A DNA stretch of 64,000 nucleotides, from the NCBI GenBank assembly GCA_947626675.1, contig CANQTC010000001.1, positions 186,001-250,000 of the forward strand, read 5' to 3'. Source of the DNA: an uncultured Coprococcus sp. GTDB lineage: Bacteria > Bacillota > Clostridia > Lachnospirales > Lachnospiraceae. Under the pieces are notes generated by a model. That model was not told the DNA's origin and did not search any database. It saw only the letters and a program-made list of their open reading frames with translations. Below, piece after piece: positions 15,363-24,593 of the stretch (the first letter of the stretch is position 1; every line of letters begins with the position of its first letter). The position numbers were made by a program, and so were the translations under genes.

Positions 15363-15974
15363 CTAAAAGCCAAACAAGGCCTGCCAGTTAAAAAATTTAG
15401 AAACAATTTTACAATGATACATGGCCTGTTCCTTGTTCAAATCATGCACAATCGGTTCAAACATAGTAGACCAAAACGCTGTTAATAACATGTGAACTTC
15501 ATTTTCATCAATATACGCTGATGCAATTCCTTTTTGAAAGGCGGCTTTCATAAAACACATCGTCTTTTTTGTGTGTTCATCAACAAAATCATTCAGAAAA
15601 TCAGAATACACAGAACCTTCCGAACGACATAAAAGCAACTTGAAACCGTCATAATGGGCATAAAAAAAATCCATAAATCTACTAAGCGTTTCTTCAGACA
15701 TATTCCAGACTATATGCATTTCATTAAGACCTAGTTTTTCATAATCAAATTTCTCCACATCTGAATAAATAGCGTTCAAGTCTTGGAGAGTGGGGGCTAA
15801 AACGGCCTCAAAAAGAGTTTCCTTTCCTGAAAACCGTTTATATAACGCTCCTGTAGTTACACCCGCGTTTTTGCAGATTTCCCGTAGAGAGGCGTCAGCA
15901 TATCCTTTTGAAAGAAATTCAGTTTTGGCACTGGCTAAAATCTGCGGTTCTATCCTGTTATCCGGCAAAGACAT
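15363..15974 (-). CDS. TetR-family transcriptional regulator
   Basis: A TetR/AcrR repressor of about 203 residues from the ATG at 15974, chosen because an AAAGGAGG site lies directly before it. The helix-turn-helix segment LREICKNAGVTTGALYKRF is near residue 40, and the remainder is a ligand-binding domain rich in aromatic residues. It is transcribed toward the ECF/ABC operon with 110 bp between. A pair of TetR-like palindromes lies just upstream of its own start, indicating autoregulation. It probably controls the neighbouring transporters, either with or under the iron-type operator. Confidence 0.85.
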   Translation of the reverse strand: MSLPDNRIEPQILASAKTEFLSKGYADASLREICKNAGVTTGALYKRFSGKETLFEAVLAPTLQDLNAIYSDVEKFDYEKLGLNEMHIVWNMSEETLSRFMDFFYAHYDGFKLLLCRSEGSVYSDFLNDFVDEHTKKTMCFMKAAFQKGIASAYIDENEVHMLLTAFWSTMFEPIVHDLNKEQAMYHCKIVSKFFNWQALFGF

Positions 15975-16000
15975 AAAAATCCTCCTTTCTATCAATATAA

Positions 16001-16026
16001 TAACATCGTTACCGATAACATTGTTA
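16001..16026. promoter_or_regulatory. Tandem TetR-type operator
   Basis: Two 11-bp palindromes, TAACATCGTTA and TAACATTGTTA, lie 15 bp apart (16001-16011 and 16016-16026), about 30 bp upstream of the TetR-type gene. Two sites in this close phase are typical for dimeric repressors that bind in pairs. Confidence 0.6.
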
Positions 16027-16077
16027 TCAGTAATGTATTATTAGTTTAACAGCCAGATTCTCCTTTGTCAATAGGCA

Positions 16078-16119
16078 AAAAAGACTCCGATGCCTGATAT
16101 ACCACCAGACACCGAAGTT
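16078..16119 (-). terminator. Terminator of the FtsX/ABC pair
   Basis: On the minus strand 14-nt arms (16106-16119 and 16083-16096) pair with a few G-U pairs, followed by six Us. It lies 20 nt after the stop of the permease gene. Confidence 0.7.
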
Positions 16120-16138
16120 TTTATAATTCATATTTCCT

Positions 16139-18364
16139 TTACTCTCTGTTGTCCTTCAAACTTTCAATCATATCAACCTTTTTCACCTTGCGGCGCAGCA
16201 GCCACAGTGAGACAAAATAACAGCCGGCTGTCAGAAGAATCGAAATAAGATAACTTTTCGGTTCAATATAAGTGTCAATCAGCATCACACCGAAGTCTAC
16301 CATCAGTAAAAAGAATGCCTTCGCTGCCGCATAAACGCACGGCACTGACAAAAGGATTCCGACTGGAAGCAGGATATGATGCGACCTCAATATAATTTTG
16401 TTAATCTGTCTGTCCCGGTAGCCCAGCACCTTCAGCATGGAGATATTGCTGCAGCTTTCCGTAACGAGCATATTGACTGCCACATATACGGCGGCAATAC
16501 AGATAATAACGCCCAATCCGATAATCATCTGCAGCAGAAAATCCATCTGTTTTGTCATCGCCTTCGCCTGGTCCGTAATATCACTTCTTTTGCTCTCCTG
16601 AGCGATTTTAGCTTCAGGAATAGAAAGGCTCCGGTCACTGACAATACAGTTAAAGCTGTTTTCATCCAATCCCGTAAGCTCTGCGGCAAGCTCTTTGGAG
16701 GTAAAAATACTCTTCTGCACATTGTTTTGGACAATGCCCGCAATCCTTATTTCCTTTTTTTCCAATGACAGCGGATTGTATACCGTCACCATATCACCCT
16801 CCTGCCATCCGAGGACAAGCTGCACAAGGCTCGTAATATAATAGCCTTCTTCCAGGGATATGGAATTTCCATCTTTATCTTTAACATTAAGATACGGATT
16901 TCCATCCGTTGTGCCAACCACGGACAGCCTGCTGCCGTCAACATCTTCCACAGCTGATATCAGCATGGCTTCTCCGCCATAGGCGTTTTCTGTCAGCATT
17001 TCATTTAAAATGTACTGATGTTCATAACTTCCCATTTCTTCCGCCGCCGTATTCCCCATATGGTCTATGGAATCAAAAAATCCCTGCCCCAGCAGCATAA
17101 TAAAGCAGCCTAAGAATACCCCCAGAAGAACCACAAAGCTGCGCATAGGATTCCCCAGAAGGGAACGGAGGGCAAACTTTATACGGAAAGAAATCTTTTT
17201 TCCGGCAAGCATCCGCTTCCCTCTTTTCTTCCCACCGTCTGCATTGCCATTCAACAGCATAACCGTATCCTTTTTCAATAACCTGCGTACCGATAACAAA
17301 GCGGCAAGGACATACAAAACAGTAGGAATCACAATACCCAGCACAGCGTCAAGAGGATTCAAACGCCCTGTTATATGCATAGGTTCATAATCCTGCAATC
17401 CCATTTCACTCATAGGCTGTGCCGCCACCATAGAAATTACTGCTGTCAAGACACCGCCCACAAGTCCCGGAATCGCCGCAAACCCTGCATAATGAAGCAT
17501 AAGCCGTCCTTTTTTATAGCCGAGCGCCGAGAGTGTTCCAATCATCCGTTGTTCCGACTTTACTTTACGACTGATAATAATGCTAATCAAAACCACCGCT
17601 ATCAAAGGCAGAATACACAAAAGGACATAGGCCATGACAATAAACATCTGTGCCTGCTGTTCCACCATGTTAATGCGCGGATTTTCTTCCGCTGCCGTAT
17701 AGGAACGCATATAATACTTCTCATGCACAGCCTTACGAAATCCTGCTATATCCGAATCCTCATGACACCTTACCAGATACTGGCAGCCGGTATCGCCGAA
17801 AGATTCAAACTCCCTGTCTGTCATATAACAGAGATAAAAGGTGGATATATTTTTATAGGAATCGTCCTCGCTTTCCAACATATACAGATAATCCGGTCGC
17901 TGCATAAAACCGGCGACCGTATATTCCTTACTGCCGATTTTCATACTGCTGCCGATTTCTATGTTATTTTCTACAGCATATCCCTCGGACAGGACTATTT
18001 CATCATCAGCCGCCACATCTTCACCCTGTGTGATTTCATATAAATCAATGTTTTGGGTTCTGGCAAATATACGAGCGGTAACACCGTTTGTTTCGATATT
18101 GATATAACGCTGCTCCTCCAGCGTTACATCGTATGTATCCTCCAGTTCTGAAAGCTTTTCTTTGGGAATTTCCATGTATGTGGTGAAATGCGCATCTTCA
18201 ATTTTATTCCGCTCATAAAAATCCACACTGAAATTAAGAATTGCATTTCCCGCAATGTTAAATAAAAAATATAAAAGCAGCGTTACAACAGTGAGTACCG
18301 TCGATGAAAGATAAAAAGACCGGTTTTCCCTGATACTGCGCATATAACGTCTGTTCAGCTTCAT
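16139..18364 (-). CDS. FtsX/MacB-type ABC permease
   Basis: A 741-residue permease with one N-terminal membrane helix, a large extracytoplasmic domain (about 45-240), three helices around 240-370, a second extracytoplasmic region (about 430-600) and three final helices. That is the duplicated FtsX layout used in LolC/MacB-like mechanotransmission transporters. It follows its ATPase with a 14-nt gap. In Firmicutes such pairs commonly handle antimicrobial peptides or lipoproteins. No two-component system is adjacent, so the inducer is unclear. Confidence 0.85.
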   Translation of the reverse strand: MKLNRRYMRSIRENRSFYLSSTVLTVVTLLLYFLFNIAGNAILNFSVDFYERNKIEDAHFTTYMEIPKEKLSELEDTYDVTLEEQRYINIETNGVTARIFARTQNIDLYEITQGEDVAADDEIVLSEGYAVENNIEIGSSMKIGSKEYTVAGFMQRPDYLYMLESEDDSYKNISTFYLCYMTDREFESFGDTGCQYLVRCHEDSDIAGFRKAVHEKYYMRSYTAAEENPRINMVEQQAQMFIVMAYVLLCILPLIAVVLISIIISRKVKSEQRMIGTLSALGYKKGRLMLHYAGFAAIPGLVGGVLTAVISMVAAQPMSEMGLQDYEPMHITGRLNPLDAVLGIVIPTVLYVLAALLSVRRLLKKDTVMLLNGNADGGKKRGKRMLAGKKISFRIKFALRSLLGNPMRSFVVLLGVFLGCFIMLLGQGFFDSIDHMGNTAAEEMGSYEHQYILNEMLTENAYGGEAMLISAVEDVDGSRLSVVGTTDGNPYLNVKDKDGNSISLEEGYYITSLVQLVLGWQEGDMVTVYNPLSLEKKEIRIAGIVQNNVQKSIFTSKELAAELTGLDENSFNCIVSDRSLSIPEAKIAQESKRSDITDQAKAMTKQMDFLLQMIIGLGVIICIAAVYVAVNMLVTESCSNISMLKVLGYRDRQINKIILRSHHILLPVGILLSVPCVYAAAKAFFLLMVDFGVMLIDTYIEPKSYLISILLTAGCYFVSLWLLRRKVKKVDMIESLKDNRE

Positions 18365-18378
18365 CTAAAAACCCCCCC

Positions 18379-19077
18379 TTACAGCACAAGCTCTGCCGCA
18401 GGAATTTTCTGTTCATTTCCCCGGTTTTCGCAAATCTGACCATCCTTCAGACGAATGATTCGGTCCGCCATACCTGCAATCGCTTCGTTATGCGTGATGA
18501 TAACCACAGTTGTACCAAACTGACTGTTCATTTTTTCTACGAATTTCAGCACCTGTTTAGAGGATTTCGTGTCCAAAGCCCCAGTCAGCTCGTCGCAGAG
18601 CAGGAGTTTGGGATTTTTAATCATTGCGCGGGCAATTGCCACCCTTTGCTGCTGCCCGCCCGACAGTTCTTTCGGAAAACGACGGCGGTATTTTTCGATG
18701 TCCAATGCATTCAGCACTTCCTCCATATCAATCGGTTTGTCGGAAATATCCGCCACCACCTCAATATTTTCTTCCACCGTCAAATCGGGAATCAGGTTGT
18801 AAAACTGAAAAACAAAGCCTACATCCTCCTTGCGGTAATCGGTGCGCCGCTCCTGTGAGAGTCCCGTTACCTTTCTGCCTGCTACTGTCAGTTCGCCCTC
18901 ATCCAGGGTGTCCAATCCTCCCAGCATATTTAAGAGTGTACTTTTCCCTGAACCGGAAGGACCTAAAATCACGCATATTTCTCCCTCGTCAAGGGTCAGT
19001 TCAGCATGATCCAGCGCATAAACTAACGCTTCGCCACTGCCATATTTTTTTACTGCATTTTTTAAACTAATAAACAT
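18379..19077 (-). CDS. ABC transporter ATPase, MacB/LolD family
   Basis: A 232-residue ATPase with Walker A GPSGSGKST, the family-typical GFVFQFYNLIPDLTVEENI stretch, signature LSGGQQQR, Walker B LLLCDELTGALD and the switch His in TVVIITHNEA. This is the LolD/MacB class that drives FtsX-like permeases, and the permease gene follows at once. An RBS-like TTCTCC complement is seen upstream of the start. Confidence 0.9.
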   Translation of the reverse strand: MFISLKNAVKKYGSGEALVYALDHAELTLDEGEICVILGPSGSGKSTLLNMLGGLDTLDEGELTVAGRKVTGLSQERRTDYRKEDVGFVFQFYNLIPDLTVEENIEVVADISDKPIDMEEVLNALDIEKYRRRFPKELSGGQQQRVAIARAMIKNPKLLLCDELTGALDTKSSKQVLKFVEKMNSQFGTTVVIITHNEAIAGMADRIIRLKDGQICENRGNEQKIPAAELVL

Positions 19078-19234
19078 ATCGATTCTCCTTTTTTATGAAT
19101 ATTTGTATCTTTTCCATCGCTATCTCCCGCCTATTAACACACACAACCCGGAAATCGCTCCTCATGAACCTGAATCCTTTCCAACTCATCCTTTGGCGCC
19201 GTTCCGAAAAACTTCTTGTCCTGTATATCATCAT

Positions 19235-19609
19235 CTATTTTTCCTCTATCGTTTCCGCTGCCAGTTTTTTAAGCGCTTCATAACTTTCTCTGCTGACAGC
19301 GTGTTCCATCTGGCAGGCATCCGCTGCCGCCGTTTTCTCATCCACACCAAGCCCTGTCAGAAGCTGCCGGAATGTGTTATGCCGCTCGTAGGTCTCCTCG
19401 GCGATTTGCTGTCCTCTTTCCGTCAGATGAACTTCATGTGTTTCATCTACAAAAATATATTCTTCTTCCGCCAGTGCCTTTAACGCTACGGAAACAGTAG
19501 GACGTGAAACCTTCAATTTCCCCGCAATGTCAGAACCATGCACTTCCTTCTCTTTAGAAAGTATATAAATCGTTTTCAGATAGTCCTCTATCGATTTTTT
19601 CTGTTTCAA
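19235..19609 (-). CDS. DtxR/MntR-family metal-dependent repressor
   Basis: A repressor of about 124 residues from a TTG codon at 19609; a GGGGG run lies upstream and the conserved SIEDYLKTIYIL opening follows. An ATG at 19663 in the same frame is possible but would add residues foreign to the family. Winged-helix DNA-binding residues (SRPTVSVALKAL) and the dimerisation region with ERHNTFRQLLTGLGV, DACQMEHAVS match DtxR/MntR proteins, whose metal ligands include the His and Cys/Glu in these stretches. It lacks the SH3-like third domain. The DtxR-type palindrome 150 bp upstream suggests autoregulation. Likely metal is iron or manganese. Confidence 0.82.
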   Translation of the reverse strand: MKQKKSIEDYLKTIYILSKEKEVHGSDIAGKLKVSRPTVSVALKALAEEEYIFVDETHEVHLTERGQQIAEETYERHNTFRQLLTGLGVDEKTAAADACQMEHAVSRESYEALKKLAAETIEEK

Positions 19610-19752
19610 TTTATCAAACTTACCCCCTTCAAAAACACTGTACCATTCCACCGCCTGTATCAAAGACCAACTGAATGTTTCCGCAAGTCATTCCCTTTAT
19701 GCCCACTGTAATCCTTACCATAAAATTTTCTCCATCTTTTTAACGAGTATAG

Positions 19753-19768
19753 GTTAGCATTAACTAAC
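19753..19768. promoter_or_regulatory. DtxR-type operator before a dtxR-family gene
   Basis: GTTAG-CATTAA-CTAAC. With flanking bases it agrees with the classical 19-bp DtxR consensus at about 15 positions. On the minus strand it sits directly before a TATACT -10-like box, so bound repressor would block the promoter of the DtxR-family gene downstream. Confidence 0.6.
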
Positions 19769-19784
19769 TTGCATTTTTAATAAA

Positions 19785-19811
19785 AGCGGCTGCTTTATGT
19801 TAGTAGCCGCT
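19785..19811 (-). terminator. Terminator after the ABC pair
   Basis: On the minus strand AGCGGCT and AGCCGCT pair around a 13-nt loop, followed by TTTTATT. It lies between the ABC gene ending at 19885 and the DtxR-type operator. Confidence 0.5.
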
Positions 19812-19884
19812 AACTCGAATCCAGTATATCTCTCTTCCCCTGCTTTTGTCAATAGTGTTAAATCATTTTCTGTTTTTCCTCTCA

Positions 19885-21615
19885 TTATTTTAATTTCCAA
19901 CCGATGGCTTTCTTGCGAACGCCAATGAAATCCGCGTAAATTCCAGGCTGCCTAATCAGTTCCTCATGCGTACCGCTTTGGACAATATGGCTGTCGGACA
20001 GCACGAAAATCTGCTCTGCATTGCTCACCGTTTTCAAACGATGAGCAATCATGATAACCGTCTTATTTTTTGTCAGTTCGTCTACCGCCTTCATTAAAAG
20101 ATTCTCATTTTCCGGATCAACGCTTGAAGTCGCTTCGTCCAAAATAATAATAGGAGCATCCTTTAAGATTGCCCTGGCAATGGAAATCCGCTGCTTTTCC
20201 CCTCCGGAAAGGCTTGCACCACCCTCACCAATGGCTGTATTATAACCATCCGGCAGACTCATGATAAAATCATGGCAGCAGGCCTTTTTCGCGGCCTCCA
20301 CGACTTCCTCATGAGAAGCCTGCGGATTTCCGAATTTAATGTTGTTCTCTATGGTGTCTGCAAAGAGATATACCTTCTGAAATACCTCGCTGATACCCTC
20401 CATCAGGCTGTCCAACGTATATTCCCGTATGTCTGTTCCGCCAATCGTAATTTTTCCGCCGTCAACGTCCCAAAACCGGGCAATCAGATTACAAAGCGTA
20501 CTTTTTCCTGCGCCGGACGGACCCACAATCGCTGTTGTCGTCTTTTCAGGTATCGTCAGGCTGACATGGTCCAGAATTTTTTGCTCCCCATAGGAAAAGG
20601 AAACATCGTCAAAAACAATATCGTAATTTTCCGGTTTTACAGGCCTTCCATGTTGGTCCATAACAGGCGTTTTATCAATTTCTTCCACCTTGTCAATAGA
20701 CACATCCAGCAGACGCAGGAGCGCGGAAGTATTTCCGGCTGATGAAAGCCCTCCAAAAAGCATGAAGGAAGCCACTGTCATCAACAGGCAGATGGAAAGC
20801 TCCATAGTTCCATTCAGATAAAAGCACAGCCCCTCCGCTATGACAAAAATACTTGTTCCATAAAGAATGAGCTGCTGCAGCATATTATAAGGAACAAATG
20901 CACGCTCCAGTTTCAGGTTTTTATCCCTGCTGTCCAGAATCGCCCGCTTCATTTTACTGCTCCCGTTCTGACCGAGGTTAAACGATTTTACAATCAGCAT
21001 ACCCTGAACATATTCCAAGACATAGGAAACAAGCGTTTCCTGCGCCATCTGCCTTTGCGGGGAAATAGCTTCTGATTTCTTCTGCAGCCGGCTGATACAC
21101 CATGTAAAAAGCAGGATTCCGCATAAAACCGTTGCTCCGATGCGCCAGTCAATGAAGAGCATTATAACTGTAATGATTGCCGCATGGATATAGCCGCCTA
21201 ATATATTGGTCAGCACTGTGGAAGCGTTATTTTCAATATCGCCCATTGTGGTTGTCACAACAGATGTCAGATTTCCCAAATTGTGGTCGCCAAAATACCC
21301 CATTGGCATATATTTGATACGGTCACCGATATGAATCCTTTTTTCTGCACACATAAAATACCCGGTTTTCACCTTGCCAAAATCTGAAATATAGCTGCAC
21401 CAGATTTTCAGCAGCATGCTTGTGAGGGTAATCCCAAATACCATCCAGATTGTGGATGTGGTAAACCCATTTATCAGACCTGAAAATACCAAAGCCAATG
21501 CACCAAAAGACATCATATCAAAAAGGGAATGCAGAACGGAAAACAGGATTGATTTTTTCATCGTCCCTTTCATTTTTCCTGAAAACCGATAGATTTTTTT
21601 CAATGTACTAATCAT
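19885..21615 (-). CDS. Fused ABC transporter, siderophore/iron type (second pair)
   Basis: A 576-residue half-transporter with membrane domain (about 15-300) and ATPase. Walker A GPSGAGKST, Q-loop VFQKVYLF, LSGGEKQR, and IIILDEATS are intact. It is clearly paralogous to the transporter at 8957-10705, sharing the TTTAIVGPSG context and IGW/GW-type C-terminal end. It is two bases after its partner gene, which carries a nonsense codon; if the partner is inactive this protein would be left without its heterodimer half. The AraC regulator upstream and the DtxR-type gene downstream resemble Ybt-like iron uptake loci. Confidence 0.85.
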   Translation of the reverse strand: MISTLKKIYRFSGKMKGTMKKSILFSVLHSLFDMMSFGALALVFSGLINGFTTSTIWMVFGITLTSMLLKIWCSYISDFGKVKTGYFMCAEKRIHIGDRIKYMPMGYFGDHNLGNLTSVVTTTMGDIENNASTVLTNILGGYIHAAIITVIMLFIDWRIGATVLCGILLFTWCISRLQKKSEAISPQRQMAQETLVSYVLEYVQGMLIVKSFNLGQNGSSKMKRAILDSRDKNLKLERAFVPYNMLQQLILYGTSIFVIAEGLCFYLNGTMELSICLLMTVASFMLFGGLSSAGNTSALLRLLDVSIDKVEEIDKTPVMDQHGRPVKPENYDIVFDDVSFSYGEQKILDHVSLTIPEKTTTAIVGPSGAGKSTLCNLIARFWDVDGGKITIGGTDIREYTLDSLMEGISEVFQKVYLFADTIENNIKFGNPQASHEEVVEAAKKACCHDFIMSLPDGYNTAIGEGGASLSGGEKQRISIARAILKDAPIIILDEATSSVDPENENLLMKAVDELTKNKTVIMIAHRLKTVSNAEQIFVLSDSHIVQSGTHEELIRQPGIYADFIGVRKKAIGWKLK

Positions 21616-21618
21616 CTT

Positions 21619-23376
21619 TCACACCTCCTGCGCCACATCTTTTATGTCCATATGTGCTTTCCACATTTCCTGATAAAGCGTACAGGAAACCAGCAGTTCT
21701 TCATGTGTCCCTTCATCCACGACCTGTCCGTCTTTCACAACGACAATTTTATCTGCATCTATTATCGTAGAAAGCCGATGGGCAATCATCAGAACTGTTT
21801 TTCCTGCAATCACTTTCGCCATTGCTTCCTGAATCAGCGCCTCATTCTCGGCATCGATGTAAGCAGTCGCCTCATCCAAAATCACAATCGGCGCATCTTT
21901 AAGCACCGCACGGGCAATGGCAATCCGCTAGCGTTCACCTCCGGACAAATGACCTCCTGCTCCGCCGACCACTGTCTGAAATCCATTTTCCAGATTCAGA
22001 ATAAAATCATAGCAGCCGCAGTCTCTGGCCGCCTGATACACTTCCTCGTCCGTTGCGGAAGGCTTTCCCATACGGATATTTTCCAAAACAGTATCATCAA
22101 AAAGATAATTGTCCTGAGAAATGTAGGCAATGTTGTCCATCAACTGTGACAATGAAATTTCGCGGATATCTGTTCCGTCCAATTTAACAGCCCCATCCGC
22201 TACATCCCAAAATCCCGCTATCAGTTTTGTAATCGTGGACTTTCCGCCACCACTGGGACCAACAAACGCAGTAATGGTATTTCCGGGAATCGATAAGCTG
22301 ACATCTTTTAGTAACAGTTTTCCGCCTTCATATGCAAAGCTGACATGTTCCAATGCGATATCGGAAGACTGAATGGAAACCGGTTCTTCCGGACGCTCCA
22401 GTTCCTTTTCATCCAGCACAGAACACAATTCACCGACCACTGATTTCATTTGGGAAATGCTGTCCGTAAAGTTCATGGCGTTCAAAATCGGTGTAATAAT
22501 CCCTAAGGACAATACAATACAAGTAATAAACGCAGGAACGCTTAGGCTCCCGTTCCGGTACAAAACGCTGCCGATGGGAAGAACGCACACCAATACACTG
22601 GGCCAAATCGTAACAAGCATAGATTTGTACAGCTGAACACTTTTCATCCAGTTCACGGCATAGGAAGCATTATCTTCCACAGCATCCGAATACTTCTGAT
22701 AGGAATCCGCAGACTGATTAAACGCTTTGATAACTTCAATGCCGCCGATATACTCCACAACGGTGTTCGTCATTTTTCGCATCCGCATGATAAGGCCTTG
22801 AAATTTCTCCTCATATCCTTTTGACATTCCCTTGTAGCAAAGCATACCGACTGGAAGGGTAATGAGCGCTGCCAAAGCCATTCTCCAATCCAAAAACAGC
22901 AGATAAATCAGGATGCAGACCGGAATACAGAGATTTGCCGTCAATTCCGGCAGCAAATGGGCAAGTGTCGTTTCGATTCCCTCTACACGGTCCACCATGA
23001 CATTCTTCAGTTCACCGGAGGGCGTATTGACCATGTACCCCATCGGAACCCTTGTCAGTTTATCTGCAAGCTTCAGACGAATTTCTGCCAGCGTCTCAAA
23101 GGTTGCTGTATGAGAGATTAAAGTAGAAAGATTAGACAGACACACTTTTGCCAAAAATCCAACTCCTGCAATCAGGCACCACTCCATATAGACGGAAACA
23201 GAGGTTTCTTTTTCCATTAAAAGAACCACAATCTTTGAGACCGCAAAGAACGGCAGTAAACCGGCGGCAACACCAAGAACCGCCAAAATAACGGATAAAA
23301 TAAATTTGCCCTTATAGGGGGCAGCCAGCTTCATCAGCCGGGACATGGGATTTGTCTCCCGAACCATAATCATCAC
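21619..23376 (-). pseudogene. Fused ABC transporter interrupted by an amber codon
   Basis: The reading frame covers 586 codons, normal for this transporter type, but codon TAG occurs at 21925-21927 within the ABC signature: LSGGER-stop-RIAIARAML, where the family has Gln (CAG). The upstream part holds the membrane domain, Walker A GPSGGGKST and Q-loop; the downstream part holds Walker [10 protein letters not shown] and the His switch. One C-to-T change would explain it. Nothing else in the frame is damaged, so this is a recent mutation, a sequencing error or a phase variant. A product ending here would lack ATP hydrolysis. It partners the gene at 19885. Confidence 0.8.
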
Positions 23377-23408
23377 TCCTAGTCAATTTTCTTTTATAAA
23401 TGTAAGTA

Positions 23409-23454
23409 AAAATAGAGATTGGTTAGTTAAATGAAACTAACCAATCTCTATTTT
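23409..23454. terminator. Perfect 20-bp inverted repeat, probable terminator
   Basis: Two perfect 20-nt arms around a 6-nt loop, with A-run and T-run at the ends of the arms, lie between the AraC gene and the ABC genes. It would work as an intrinsic terminator of araC. The arms contain GGTTAG and CTAACC, but spaced by ten bases instead of six as in the DtxR-type sites. Confidence 0.65.
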
Positions 23455-23499
23455 ACGGAAATTCAGTCTTCCCGCCACTCTGTTAGGACCAACTACCTC

Positions 23500-24471
23500 C
23501 TATTTGGACAATGACTTTCTAAAGTCCGAAGGCAGTTCACCGAATTCTTTTTTGAACATTTCGGAAAATTTGCTGGGATTGTCATACCCCATTTTCGCCG
23601 CAATCTCCGTAATACTGTCTGTCGTGTCACGCAGCAAAAGCATGGCCGCCTGCATCCGGTAGGATTTCATATAAGCATAGATAGAGCAGCCATACACGCT
23701 CTTAAAGCAGGTTTTCATAGTCGTCAATGGAATGTCGAACCGGTCGGACAGCTCTTTTAACGTATCATGCCTGCTTAAATGCTCCTTCATATAGGCTTCC
23801 ATCTGCCGAATCGTCTGAATCTGATTTTTAGAAAAATATCTTCTCTCTCTGGAATAATCCGCAACCGGAGTGTCGTTTAGATACATGAGCAGCTCCAACA
23901 CCTTTACCTTCAGATAATGAGATGCCATTTCCGGCGGAGCCTGATAAAGCTCATGAAAGATATGGGTAACGGCATCCCTGCCCCTTAATACATAACAGAT
24001 TTCCTTCTGGCAGAAGCGTTCCGCTATTTCAGCAAGGTCAATATGAAGATTTCCTATCACACTTTCCAACGCCCTGATAGTTCCGGCTGCTGCTTCTGTC
24101 TCAATCGTAATGGAAATGCCGTGATAATGGGACATGGGAAAGTATGTGGATACCGTCTGATTCGTCAGACGGTTGACGGAGAGGTCACCCGCGCCGATGT
24201 ACTGGCAGTCGCCATTTTCAAAGACACATTCAAACCGTCCCTCACGGCAGTGATTGAGTTCCAGCACGCCCGGTCGGGGAAGCTTGTTCCTATTCTCCCC
24301 ATCGCTCATGTGAAAATCATTATAAAATAATTCGATGCCTGGAAAAATCCTGTAATGGGTAATCATGCCCTCACCGGTTTTGTTCTTCATTTTATAAACA
24401 GCGCACCCGTTACTATCGGCGATTTTTTGGATTTTCGGGTCAAAGAAGTCCGTAAACTGCTGTTCCTGCAA
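23500..24471 (-). CDS. AraC-family transcriptional regulator
   Basis: A regulator of about 323 residues from a TTG codon at 24471, chosen because AGGAGG lies nine bases upstream; a longer frame from 24603 would run into metE. The C-terminal 100 residues hold two helix-turn-helix units (LKELSDRFDIPLTTMKTCFK and ITEIAAKMGYDNPSKFSEMF), and the N-terminal part is the ligand/oligomerisation domain. It resembles YbtA-like activators that control pairs of fused siderophore ABC transporters, and such a pair lies directly downstream. A separate promoter and a strong hairpin between suggest it is transcribed as its own unit. Confidence 0.85.
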   Translation of the reverse strand: MQEQQFTDFFDPKIQKIADSNGCAVYKMKNKTGEGMITHYRIFPGIELFYNDFHMSDGENRNKLPRPGVLELNHCREGRFECVFENGDCQYIGAGDLSVNRLTNQTVSTYFPMSHYHGISITIETEAAAGTIRALESVIGNLHIDLAEIAERFCQKEICYVLRGRDAVTHIFHELYQAPPEMASHYLKVKVLELLMYLNDTPVADYSRERRYFSKNQIQTIRQMEAYMKEHLSRHDTLKELSDRFDIPLTTMKTCFKSVYGCSIYAYMKSYRMQAAMLLLRDTTDSITEIAAKMGYDNPSKFSEMFKKEFGELPSDFRKSLSK

Positions 24472-24546
24472 GATGTATTTCCTCCTAAATCGATATTTCC
24501 TGTTTCTTATCACTGACTTTATAGCAATGTTATATATCGCTGTTAC

Positions 24547-24576
24547 AGTATAGATTACGGCAATATCTTTAGTCAA
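24547..24576 (-). promoter_or_regulatory. Promoter of the araC-type gene
   Basis: TTGACT and TATACT on the minus strand with an 18-bp spacer. A start near 24540 gives a 70-nt leader up to the TTG codon. Confidence 0.6.
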
Positions 24577-24593
24577 GAGGATAAAAGAAACAG

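Noticed and set aside
21900-21930. Programmed readthrough or non-standard amber decoding
   Set aside because: No pyrrolysine genes or readthrough context are seen, and other genes in the window end in TAG normally. A simple nonsense mutation or error is more likely.
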